DNA of 21,010 bases from a virus. Shown piece after piece: positions 1 through 6,036 of the stretch (position 1 is its first letter; every line of letters starts with the position of its first letter). The notes beneath the pieces are model-generated. The model was not told the origin of the DNA and did no database searches. It worked only from the letters and a program-made list of their open reading frames with translations. Position numbers and translations under genes: made by a program. Location of the stretch: positions 1 to 21,010 of the IMG/VR virus record IMGVR_UViG_3300046675_000310. One strand, 5' to 3'.

Positions 1-95
1 CCCGCGTTCAGCTCGGTCGTGGTCGGCGCGTTGATGTTGCCGATAGACGACGCCCAGACCACTTTGGTCATTCCGTCGTTGATCAGGTCGGACAT
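1..95 (-). CDS. Phage major tail (tube) protein, N-terminal part only
   Basis: The window edge cuts this gene, leaving 31 codons from an ATG at 95. The visible N-terminus reads MSDLINDGMTKVVWASSI and continues with a run of threonines (PTTTEL). An opening of the type 'short helix, then VxWASSI, then N/T-rich linker' resembles the start of tail tube proteins of actinophages, and the position after the head-tail connector and tail terminator genes is where the tube gene normally lies. A strong ribosome-binding site (GAGGAGG, five bases upstream) fixes the start. A canonical terminator lies just upstream, so this gene may be expressed partly by read-through. Most of the protein is outside the window, so the function is inferred from position and this short N-terminus. 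Confidence 0.7.
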   Translation of the reverse strand, partial: MSDLINDGMTKVVWASSIGNINAPTTTELNA

Positions 96-114
96 GGACC
101 CTCCTCAGGGCATG

Positions 115-137
115 AAAAAAGCCCCGGACGACGGGGC
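115..137 (-). terminator. Canonical rho-independent terminator between head-tail genes and tail tube gene
   Basis: Read on the minus strand, GCCCCG and CGGGGC form a 6-bp GC stem with a five-base loop (TCGTC), followed directly by six T residues. This is the only hairpin in the window with a clear U-tract. It lies after the stop of the 110-residue protein and before the ribosome-binding site of the tail protein, so it would reduce transcription into the tail genes. Confidence 0.85.
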
Positions 138-156
138 GGGCAGGACTGGGGGAGCG

Positions 157-489
157 TCAGATGGTGAGGCTGGCGACGGTGACCGACGTGGTCGATGAGT
201 AGGTGATCGAAGCGCTCACGCCGTCGGCAGTACTGGCGTAGGTGTCGGCGTAGATCGGCCCGATCATCTTGTCGCCGGTAGTGGCAGGGACAGTGACGAC
301 CAGGTCGACCACAGCCTGGCCTCGCTGCTTGGCCGTCGCCGTGACGGTGACGGTCATCGAGGAGCCGTTGGTGTTCTTGACGTGCAGGAACGACCGGTCG
401 CCACACGTCACAGTGGTGGATGCGGCGGCGGCCGAGTAGGTGGGGGTCAGGCCGCTCGACGCGATGACCTGCTGGGCGAGAAGCGCCAT
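157..489 (-). CDS. Small beta-rich head-decoration or tail-associated phage protein (110 aa)
   Basis: I chose the ATG at 489 because it is preceded by AGGAGAG; a longer frame reading upstream has an arginine/glycine-rich shadow sequence typical of an out-of-frame overlap with the next gene. The protein is rich in Ser, Thr, Val and Ala, has almost no charged clusters, and alternates polar and hydrophobic residues (for example STTVTC, MTVTVTATA), which predicts an all-beta fold. Proteins of this size and composition beside the tail tube gene in actinophages are often decoration or minor tail proteins. The exact role is unknown. It is the last gene before the terminator at 115-137 and probably belongs to the head-tail connector transcription unit. 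Confidence 0.75.
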   Translation of the reverse strand: MALLAQQVIASSGLTPTYSAAAASTTVTCGDRSFLHVKNTNGSSMTVTVTATAKQRGQAVVDLVVTVPATTGDKMIGPIYADTYASTADGVSASITYSSTTSVTVASLTI

Positions 490-503
490 TGGGGACTCTC
501 CTG

Positions 504-914
504 TCAGGCGGGGATGGACATCAGCCGGTACTGCACCGGCACGAACCAGGACGGCGGGTTGGTGTCGTCGTCGCGCTGCACCGGAGGCCCGCCCAGATCC
601 TCCGGTCGCCACGTAGCCCGGCCCTCGACCGCCAGCGGCGCCGACAGGGCGGCACGCGCCGTGTCGGCGACCCACAGGGCGCGCTCCAACGAGCCACCTA
701 CGCAGGTGATTTGGAACGTCGTCACGAAGTCGCTGCGCACGTCAGCCAGCGACTCGCGGACCGCCTCGCCGGGCTCCGGGTACAGCACGGCGTACTTGTC
801 GGGAGGCGTCCAGCCGGGCGACGTGGGCGCACCGCCCAAGTACACGGTCAGCTGCGCGGCCTCCAGGGCTGCCTGCACGGCGTCCACGTGCGGCAGGACT
901 GCTGGTGTCGTCAT
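504..914 (-). CDS. Putative tail terminator / tail-completion protein (136 aa)
   Basis: The sequence starts MTTPAVLPHVDAVQAALEAA, an amphipathic helix, followed by a beta-alpha-beta region with the segment ITCVGGSLERALWVADTARAAL and a C-terminal strand ending PVQYRLMSIPA. This layout, the length of about 130 to 140 residues and the position after a gp10-like connector and before the tail protein fit phage tail terminator proteins, which cap the tail tube and join it to the head. The ATG at 914 lies two bases past the TGA of the upstream gene, so translation is probably coupled. No catalytic residues are expected. The assignment rests on position and general shape rather than on a signature motif. 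Confidence 0.72.
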   Translation of the reverse strand: MTTPAVLPHVDAVQAALEAAQLTVYLGGAPTSPGWTPPDKYAVLYPEPGEAVRESLADVRSDFVTTFQITCVGGSLERALWVADTARAALSAPLAVEGRATWRPEDLGGPPVQRDDDTNPPSWFVPVQYRLMSIPA

Positions 915-918
915 CCGC

Positions 919-1317
919 TCACCACCAGGCCAGGCCGCGCTCGGCGATCAGCGCCATCTGCGCCTCGAAGCGGGGCTCCTCGACGTCCAACGCCCTCCCG
1001 CCGTCCCTATGGGGCGGGTTTTTCACCGAGCCGTACTCAAGCAGGTTGCCGAGCGCGCCCTGAGGCCCGCCCTTGTCCGGGCCGATGATGGCCAGGGTGA
1101 CGTCCCGGCCGTAGGCGGCGACGTCGTAGCTGATCGACCGGGGGTAGAGCTTCGCGTGCTTCCGGCCCGTAGCGCGGGCGTTGGCCTTCCAGTCCTTCTT
1201 GATATTCATCGCCCCGCGCCGCACCACTGCCCGTGCGTCGCGGCGCGCTCGGGGTATCGCGCGGGCCAAATGGCGCTCCAGACGCCGCACATCGCCCATA
1301 TCGAATCGAGCACTCAT
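919..1317 (-). CDS. HK97 gp10-like head-tail joining protein (132 aa)
   Basis: I chose the ATG at 1317, giving MSARFDMGDVRRLERHL, because it has GGAGG eight bases upstream and forms an ATGA overlap with the stop of the preceding gene. A frame extending to 1383 is out-of-frame overlap. The protein is basic in its first half, with two helices (VRRLERHLARAIPRARRDARAVVRR and MNIKKDWKANARA), then a segment with LYPRSISYDV and LGNLLEYGSVKNPPHRDGGRALD. The 'LEYGS/T...PPH/PF..pAld' block is typical of the HK97 gp10 family of tail-completion/neck proteins. It probably acts at the head-tail interface. Confidence 0.82.
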   Translation of the reverse strand: MSARFDMGDVRRLERHLARAIPRARRDARAVVRRGAMNIKKDWKANARATGRKHAKLYPRSISYDVAAYGRDVTLAIIGPDKGGPQGALGNLLEYGSVKNPPHRDGGRALDVEEPRFEAQMALIAERGLAWW

Positions 1318-1727
1318 GACCGGTCCTCCACTCTGATCCGCCACGCCGTGGACTGGTCGCTGAAGCTGGCCCCGGTAACCCACAGGATCAGCCCGGTCAT
1401 CCGGGCATCCGGCGAAGCGGTCACCTCGATACGGGTCCCGGGGAGCACCCGGGAGCCAGGAACGAGCGGCGTGTCCCAGGGCAGGGACACCTCGTACTCG
1501 CGCAGCATGAGTCCACGCTCACCGGCCTTGGTCTCCTGGCCGGTGCTCGCGGCGATGGCCTTCACGCGGGCCTTGCCCGTGTACAGGGTCGTCTGGGCGC
1601 CCGGCGTGGTGTTGCCGGTGGGCCGGTCGAACACGTCGTCGGCCTGCGTGTACAGGCTCACCGTGTCCCGCATCCGGGCCTCGGCTTCTCGTCGGCCCGC
1701 GGCTAGCGTGTCATCCAACAGGCTCAT
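1314..1727 (-). CDS. Head-tail connector / head-closure protein, DUF6093-like (137 aa)
   Basis: The protein begins MSLLDDTLAAGRREAEARM and then DTVSLYTQADDVFDRPTG. The order 'helix, then a strand stating DTVxLYR/T, then a beta barrel with LYTGKARVK and YEVSLPWD' resembles the small head-closure (stopper) proteins of actinophages annotated as DUF6093. This family identification is from memory. Its ATG overlaps the stop of the preceding connector by ATGA, and its own stop overlaps the next start by ATGA, so three connector genes form a tightly coupled set. It probably seals the portal vertex and receives the tail. Confidence 0.78.
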   Translation of the reverse strand: MSLLDDTLAAGRREAEARMRDTVSLYTQADDVFDRPTGNTTPGAQTTLYTGKARVKAIAASTGQETKAGERGLMLREYEVSLPWDTPLVPGSRVLPGTRIEVTASPDARMTGLILWVTGASFSDQSTAWRIRVEDRS

Positions 1728-2347
1728 GACGGCGCCACCGAGAACGCGGAGCGCCGGTAGGGGCGCAGGTCTTCCTTGTGCTGCTGTGTCAGCCTGGCAC
1801 TGCCGATGGTCTCCGACGCGAACGTCCGCTGGAAGTCATCGATGCTGACCTGCCGCAGATTCTCCGGGTTGGCCAGGTTCATCGTCGCCAGATCCAGCAC
1901 CACGTCGACGATGTCATCAGGGACCTCGTCGTAGCCGTGGCTGTAGGTGACCCGGACTTTCGGCCCCCATACACCCTGCGCGCGATTCCACGGCCACCCC
2001 ATCAGCCGGTTCGGAGCCTGCCACGGGTAGCCCCGGGTCAGCTCATTTCCAATCCGGGAGTAGTCGCGGTTTTCAATCGCCGTCCACTCGACGCCGCTGA
2101 AGTCGGCGACCTCCACGATGCCGAGTGGATGGGTGTCGTCGACGACGAGCGGATACTGCGGCAAGACCAGCACCCGCTCGCCGCCAGGCAGGGTGATCGT
2201 CTCGTTCTCGACGAAAGTGATGTCCTGCCGCGTGTGGCGGCGCACGCGGGCCGAGGCCCGGCGCAGCGCCATCTCCAGCTCGGCGTCAGAACCCGTGGCG
2301 CCCGTGGCCTGGAGGTCGGCCGCCGTAGCGAGCGGAGGCAAAGCCAT
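1724..2347 (-). CDS. Head-tail adaptor (gp6/gp15-like connector) (207 aa)
   Basis: The N-terminus MALPPLATAADLQATG followed by a helix ending in RRASARVRRHTRQDI is the usual opening of phage head-tail adaptors: a 'DLA..lg' helix followed by an 'A...r.yc/htgq' helix. The middle is beta-rich and tryptophan-rich (PWQAPNRLMGWPWNRAQGVWGPKVRVTYSHGYDEVPDDI); 'v.vty.hGyd.vP.di' is a hallmark of this adaptor family. The C-terminal helix would dock onto the portal. The ribosome-binding site GGGGAGG and the ATG at 2347 are clear. It follows the small post-capsid gene by 12 bases. Confidence 0.85.
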   Translation of the reverse strand: MALPPLATAADLQATGATGSDAELEMALRRASARVRRHTRQDITFVENETITLPGGERVLVLPQYPLVVDDTHPLGIVEVADFSGVEWTAIENRDYSRIGNELTRGYPWQAPNRLMGWPWNRAQGVWGPKVRVTYSHGYDEVPDDIVDVVLDLATMNLANPENLRQVSIDDFQRTFASETIGSARLTQQHKEDLRPYRRSAFSVAPS

Positions 2348-2359
2348 GGCGGCCTCCCC

Positions 2360-2710
2360 TCACTCGTCGCCGGAGTCTGCGAGCTTCTCCAGCTGCTTCA
2401 CCAGAGTCGAGCGCGGCTTCTCCTTCGCCTGCTCCGCCTCCAGGGCGACCGCCGCCCGCTCCCGGTCCTCGCCGACCCAGGCCAGGACGTCGTCAGCCTT
2501 GGCGTCGATGTCCAGCTCGGCGGGCGGCTCCTTGGATTCTTCCTGGGCGGGTTCCAGGAGGGCGCGGGCCTCGTCATCGAGCGGCTCGACAGGCGAGCGC
2601 GTCGACACCAGGTACGCGGCCAGCTCGCCGCTGATTTCGTCGCCCTTGGCCAGGGTGACGACCGCGTAGTTGTAGTACGGCGCAATGTTCTCCAGCACCT
2701 TTGCACGCAT
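2360..2710 (-). CDS. Small post-capsid protein with HeH/SAP-like C-terminal helix pair (116 aa)
   Basis: The protein opens MRAKVLENIAPYYNYAVVTLAKG, followed by a Glu/Pro-rich acidic linker and a C-terminal segment VLAWVGEDRERAAVALEAEQ...RSTLVKQLEKL. The 'VLxWVGxDxERAxxALxAEQ' segment is common at the C-terminus of small phage proteins placed directly after the capsid gene, and resembles a helix-extension-helix unit. It may be a head-fibre or minor head protein; the exact role is unknown. It has a strong AAGGAGGACTTGGC-ATG start. A very stable hairpin (2728-2765) separates it from the capsid gene, which probably lowers its expression relative to capsid. Confidence 0.8.
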   Translation of the reverse strand: MRAKVLENIAPYYNYAVVTLAKGDEISGELAAYLVSTRSPVEPLDDEARALLEPAQEESKEPPAELDIDAKADDVLAWVGEDRERAAVALEAEQAKEKPRSTLVKQLEKLADSGDE

Positions 2711-2727
2711 GCCAAGTCCTCCTTGAT

Positions 2728-2765
2728 CCCGGCCGGGCGGGCCTCAATGGGCCCGCCCGGCCGGG
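2728..2765 (-). terminator. Very strong GC hairpin after the capsid gene (attenuator/terminator)
   Basis: Arms 2728-2743 and 2750-2765 are perfectly complementary over 16 bp with a six-base loop. There is no T-run after it on the minus strand; the sequence goes straight into the ribosome-binding site of the next gene. Hairpins without U-tracts are common terminators in Streptomyces. A partial terminator here, or an mRNA-stabilising 3' end, would raise capsid protein levels relative to the connector proteins. Confidence 0.7.
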
Positions 2766-2772
2766 GGCGTTG

Positions 2773-4071
2773 TCAGGCGTGCTCCAGGACCACGGCGCGC
2801 TTGTACAGGGCCGCGTCGCCGGTGGTGGAGTCGGACGGGACGCCGTAGTCGCCGACCCAGGACCACGACGTGGACAGGGTCTGTTGCAGGCGGTCCTGCG
2901 GCGGGCGGACGATCCGTGCGACCTGCACGCCCGGGGCGGCCTCGATCATCGAGATGTCGGGGACGTCCTCGACGCCGCTGCCGCGCAGCAGCTCGCCCAT
3001 GCCCTCGAACGGAGCCGCCACAAGGGCGCCCGCACCGAGCACGATCGGCCGGTGCACGGTCACGTTGCCCGCCGAACCGCCCAGCAGGGTCGGGGCCTCG
3101 ATGTTGCGGACCCAGTCGATGCCGCCGAACCGGCCGATCGACAGATCCGTGTAGATCGGGCTATCCACTCGACCCTGCAACGCCTGCTTGAAGTCCGAGT
3201 CGGAGAACAGTTGCGCCTCGGTGTCCGGGTCGATGTGCGCGACGTAGTAGCCGCCGACCGTGGGCACGTTCATCTTCCGCAGACGGGTGACGCAGGACCG
3301 GAACAGCGCGAACGTCGCCGTGTTGGAGGTGCCCAGGTCGTAGGCCGAGCCGCCGGTCGGCCGCACCGACACGGGCGCGTTCGCCGCCACCACGGTGTCG
3401 CCGGCGACGTCGACGCGGGCGGTGCCCAGCGTCAGCGTGCTGGTGCCGGTGTTAACGCCGGTCACGGTGTTCGCGACACCGGCGACGGTGACGGTGAGCG
3501 GGTTCGACGCGGACACCGCGGTCGGCACACCGTTGACGAGGACGGTCTCGAAACCGTTCGTCGACTGCACGATGATGCTCGTGTCCGAAGACCCGGCCGT
3601 GGTGCACCAGGTCCGGCCGCCCGCGTAGGCCTTAAAAAGCTTGTTCCGGGAGATCTGGTTGATGGACTGGCCGGCGTTGATGCCGAGCGTCTCGACATCG
3701 GCGAGGAACTTCGACGCGAGCGCCATGCTCGAAGTGAGCATGTTCGTGTCGACGGCCTGGCCGTACTGGTCCATCGTCACAGACCACTGCTCGATGCTGT
3801 ACGTCGCAGCCGAAGTGTCCGACCCGGTGATCGCGGTCGTCGCCGGGGCGAGCAGGCCCTTACGGGTGAAGGTCTTGGTGTCGCCGAGCCCGCCCTGCCA
3901 CGGCATCGCATCGGCGATCGCCGGGAAGATGAAGTTCGGCTTGAGGGCTTCCTGGAAGACGCGGTCCAGGATGCCGTTCTGCATCATGGCGCGGATGGCG
4001 GCCGGGACGGTCGACCGCACGTCGTGGCGGTTGAGCCGGAACCACGGCTTGGCAGCCGTCAGTACGGTCAT
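2773..4071 (-). CDS. Major capsid protein, P22 coat / N4-gp56-like HK97 fold (432 aa)
   Basis: This is the main shell protein. Signs of the P22-coat/N4-gp56 group are the segment YSIEQWSVTMDQYGQAVDTN (residues 91-110), a central beta-rich insertion at about 164-238 comparable to an I-domain, the block MNVPTVGGYYVAHIDPD (268-284), and a C-terminal region with RPIVLGAGALVAAPFEGMGELLRG. The N-terminus contains WFRLNRHD at residues 10-17 (bases 4021-4044), shared with the scaffold protein and proposed here as a processing site. The start is an ATG with AGGAG six bases upstream, the Shine-Dalgarno overlapping the stop of the protease gene. The length of 432 residues is normal for the family. Confidence 0.92.
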   Translation of the reverse strand: MTVLTAAKPWFRLNRHDVRSTVPAAIRAMMQNGILDRVFQEALKPNFIFPAIADAMPWQGGLGDTKTFTRKGLLAPATTAITGSDTSAATYSIEQWSVTMDQYGQAVDTNMLTSSMALASKFLADVETLGINAGQSINQISRNKLFKAYAGGRTWCTTAGSSDTSIIVQSTNGFETVLVNGVPTAVSASNPLTVTVAGVANTVTGVNTGTSTLTLGTARVDVAGDTVVAANAPVSVRPTGGSAYDLGTSNTATFALFRSCVTRLRKMNVPTVGGYYVAHIDPDTEAQLFSDSDFKQALQGRVDSPIYTDLSIGRFGGIDWVRNIEAPTLLGGSAGNVTVHRPIVLGAGALVAAPFEGMGELLRGSGVEDVPDISMIEAAPGVQVARIVRPPQDRLQQTLSTSWSWVGDYGVPSDSTTGDAALYKRAVVLEHA

Positions 4072-4074
4072 GGT

Positions 4075-4263
4075 CTACTCCTGTGTGATCGTTACGGACA
4101 CGAGGTCCGGGTGCTGCTGTGCGACCTGTTCAAGGCCCAGCAGTGCGGTTTGGGTGATGGCCGACACCGCCGCGCAGACCCGGCCGTTCTCGGCGTGCTC
4201 CTCGTGACCGTCCACCTCAATAGAGGTGCGGCCGTCGCCCAGATGGGCACGGATACGGATCAC
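4075..4263 (-). CDS. Prp-like cysteine protease, candidate capsid maturation protease (62 aa)
   Basis: The short protein carries the signature of Prp, the ribosomal-processing cysteine protease: a G-H pair (G19, H20) and VCAAVSAITQTALLGLEQ (residues 29-46), where C30 would be the nucleophile and H20 its partner. Prp proteins are usually about 105 to 110 residues, so this is a minimal form. It starts with GTG, overlapping the scaffold stop as GTGA, and ends four bases before the capsid gene, so it sits exactly between scaffold and capsid. In Staphylococcus, Prp trims ribosomal protein L27 and also the capsid and scaffold proteins of phage 80alpha. Here the two neighbours share an N-terminal motif, supporting a head-maturation role. 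Activity of so short a version is not proven. Confidence 0.82.
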   Translation of the reverse strand: MIRIRAHLGDGRTSIEVDGHEEHAENGRVCAAVSAITQTALLGLEQVAQQHPDLVSVTITQE

Positions 4264-4949
4264 GAGCGGATACGGAACCCGGGCGCAATCTGGGCCAGTT
4301 CGGCATCCAGTGCGGCACGGTCGGCGGTGCGGAAATCGGTCGGCGGCTCGGCCGGACGTGCTCCTTGCCCAGGGTCGGGCCGGGGTGCCGGCGGCTTCGG
4401 CGCGGCCGACGGCCTCTTCAGGTGCGGCTTGCGCTCCAGCAGATCGGCGAGGTCCGCCGAGATCGCCTCGGTGTCGATGTCCCCGTCGTCGCTGGTGTAC
4501 TTCGCCAGGTCGAGAAACGCGGCAGCGTCCTCCGGGTCGGCGAACTCGGCGGCAGCAGCCTTGACTTCGGCCTTCACCGCGCGGGCCGTGGCCTTCGCGG
4601 CGGCAGCTTCGAGCCGCTCAGCCTTCGAAGTCGCCTTCTCCAGTTCGGACTTCTGCGAGTCCTCGAACTCGGCGACCTTGCGGGCCAGGTCGTCGGCACG
4701 CTTCTTCTCGGCAGCGGCAGTCTTCCTTGCGGCTGCTCGATCGGCCTTCATCCGGTCCAGGGCGCGCTTCCCCTCGTCGCCGAGCTTGTCAGCGCCTTCC
4801 GGGTCCGGATCGGGCTCAGGGTCTGCCGGGTCGTCCGCCGGGTCCGCGGCGGGTTCCGGGTCGGTTGTTTCGGGGTCGTCGTGACGGTTGAGCTGGAACC
4901 AGCCCGCGCTCTGGGCAGCGGGAAGCCAGCGGTTACGCGTCCTACTCAT
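4260..4949 (-). CDS. Phage capsid scaffolding protein (229 aa)
   Basis: The layout is typical of scaffold proteins: a short N-terminal segment, an acidic Asp/Pro/Glu-rich stretch (about residues 24-55), a long Ala/Lys/Glu coiled coil (about 60-135), and a C-terminal region with a Pro-rich linker and a final helix ending LAQIAPGFRIRS. Residues 17-24 read WFQLNRHD (bases 4878-4901), matching WFRLNRHD of the capsid protein in seven of eight positions. That similarity is unexpected for two unrelated folds and suggests a common protease site. The start is an ATG at 4949 with GGGAG nine bases upstream. The gene directly precedes the Prp-like protease and capsid genes, as scaffold genes usually do. 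Confidence 0.88.
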   Translation of the reverse strand: MSRTRNRWLPAAQSAGWFQLNRHDDPETTDPEPAADPADDPADPEPDPDPEGADKLGDEGKRALDRMKADRAAARKTAAAEKKRADDLARKVAEFEDSQKSELEKATSKAERLEAAAAKATARAVKAEVKAAAAEFADPEDAAAFLDLAKYTSDDGDIDTEAISADLADLLERKPHLKRPSAAPKPPAPRPDPGQGARPAEPPTDFRTADRAALDAELAQIAPGFRIRS

Positions 4950-5015
4950 GGTGATGTGCTCCCGTTGCGGGATCAGTGGCCCGGCCTTGCGCCAGGTCAG
5001 GTGGAGACAGCCACC

Positions 5016-6035
5016 TCAGTCCAGGTAGCCGAAACGCCGGAGCATCGCGATGGCCTCATCGCGGGACTCGGCGAGCTCGAAAATCTGCTCAGGCAGCAAA
5101 CGCGGTGACGTCAGCCGGTACTGCCGCCCGATGTTGGCGGGCACCCGGCCGCGGGCAATGTCCCGGGCCCGCTCTCGCCGGTAGAAATGCCCGCGCGTCG
5201 TGGTTCCCTCGCGGGTTGCTCGCAGCGTCCTGCCGTAGGCGGTTGTGGTGTACATGCCGCGGCGGGCGTTGACGATCTGCCCCATGTCGGCGCCTTCACG
5301 GATCGCGCGAGCACCGGCCGCCGTGAAGACGCGGTCCTGCTCGGCGCGGGACAAGCCGCGGAAGTAGGCGTTCGGATCGATGAAGCCACCACGGTCGTGG
5401 TGCTGGTTGCGGGCGATCAGCGTGGTCGGCAGATGGACGCAGTCGCAGCGCGGATGCCGCTGGAAGCCCTTGTTCCAGCCGTACTCCTTGCCCGCCAAGA
5501 TGATGCACCGTGAGCAGGCCGGCGGCTGCACCACCCGCACGTAGCCCTGGATCGTGCGCTTGCCCGCCATAGAAGCCCCGACGGCCGAGCGGCCGGCCTG
5601 CGCCGTCTCCGATGCCCCCAGTCGAAGCGCTTGGCTCAGGCCCCGCATCAGCGCGTCGTCCGTCGACAAGCCGCCAGCGATGCCCTGCTTCGACGTGATG
5701 ACCGACAACAGCATCAGCGAGTCGAGCGACCGACCGTCAGCCGCCAGGCCCGCAAACGCCTCCGGGCGAACCCGGCCCGCCCTGACCGGGTCCGCACCCT
5801 CGGCATCCACCACCTCATCCACATACTCGTCCGCCGCCCCGGCCGATGACAGCTGGCCGACAGTGATGGCGCGGACGATCCGCGGCCCCACCGAGGCCTC
5901 CCACGACCCCGACAAGTCCCTGCTGTCGAGCTGGCTCCAAAGACGCTGAATCTCGTTCGCCGTAAGCCTTGCGCGGCGCGCCTGCGCGGCCTGGAAGGCC
6001 AGCGCGATCTCCTCAACCGTCCGTGTGGCACGCAC
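5016..6035 (-). CDS. MuF-like minor head morphogenesis protein (339 aa)
   Basis: The gene follows the portal gene by one base and starts with GTG. The N-terminal half is helical. The centre has the diagnostic block PPACSRCIILAGKEYGWNKGFQRHPRCDCVHLP, with C174, C177, H194, C197, C199 and H201 as a possible metal-binding cluster. Blocks of the form 'C..CiilaGk.y.w..gF.rHP.CdC.H.P' mark the MuF/minor capsid proteins of actinophages, which enter the prohead with the portal. The C-terminal part (GRQYRLTSPRLLPEQIFELAESRDEAIAMLRRFGYLD) is basic then helical and has no recognised toxin domain. About 66 bases separate it from the scaffold gene. Confidence 0.87.
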   Translation of the reverse strand: MRATRTVEEIALAFQAAQARRARLTANEIQRLWSQLDSRDLSGSWEASVGPRIVRAITVGQLSSAGAADEYVDEVVDAEGADPVRAGRVRPEAFAGLAADGRSLDSLMLLSVITSKQGIAGGLSTDDALMRGLSQALRLGASETAQAGRSAVGASMAGKRTIQGYVRVVQPPACSRCIILAGKEYGWNKGFQRHPRCDCVHLPTTLIARNQHHDRGGFIDPNAYFRGLSRAEQDRVFTAAGARAIREGADMGQIVNARRGMYTTTAYGRTLRATREGTTTRGHFYRRERARDIARGRVPANIGRQYRLTSPRLLPEQIFELAESRDEAIAMLRRFGYLD

Positions 6036-6036
6036 G

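Noticed and set aside
490-675. Extension of the 110-residue protein up to 675
   Set aside because: It overlaps the tail terminator gene out of frame; the ATG at 489 has a good AGGAG.
382-1848. Plus-strand open frame of 488 codons
   Set aside because: It runs opposite four coupled connector genes, has low-complexity shadow composition and no recognisable domain.
1949-1956. Exact GACCCGGA (pSVH1-type TraB motif) in the adaptor gene
   Set aside because: A single copy in coding sequence of high GC; expected by chance and not repeated nearby.
2701-4884. Long plus-strand open frame (727 codons) opposite the capsid and scaffold genes
   Set aside because: It is the antisense shadow of high-GC genes: Arg/Gly/Val-rich text, no domain, no ribosome-binding site, and the minus-strand frames are clear phage genes.
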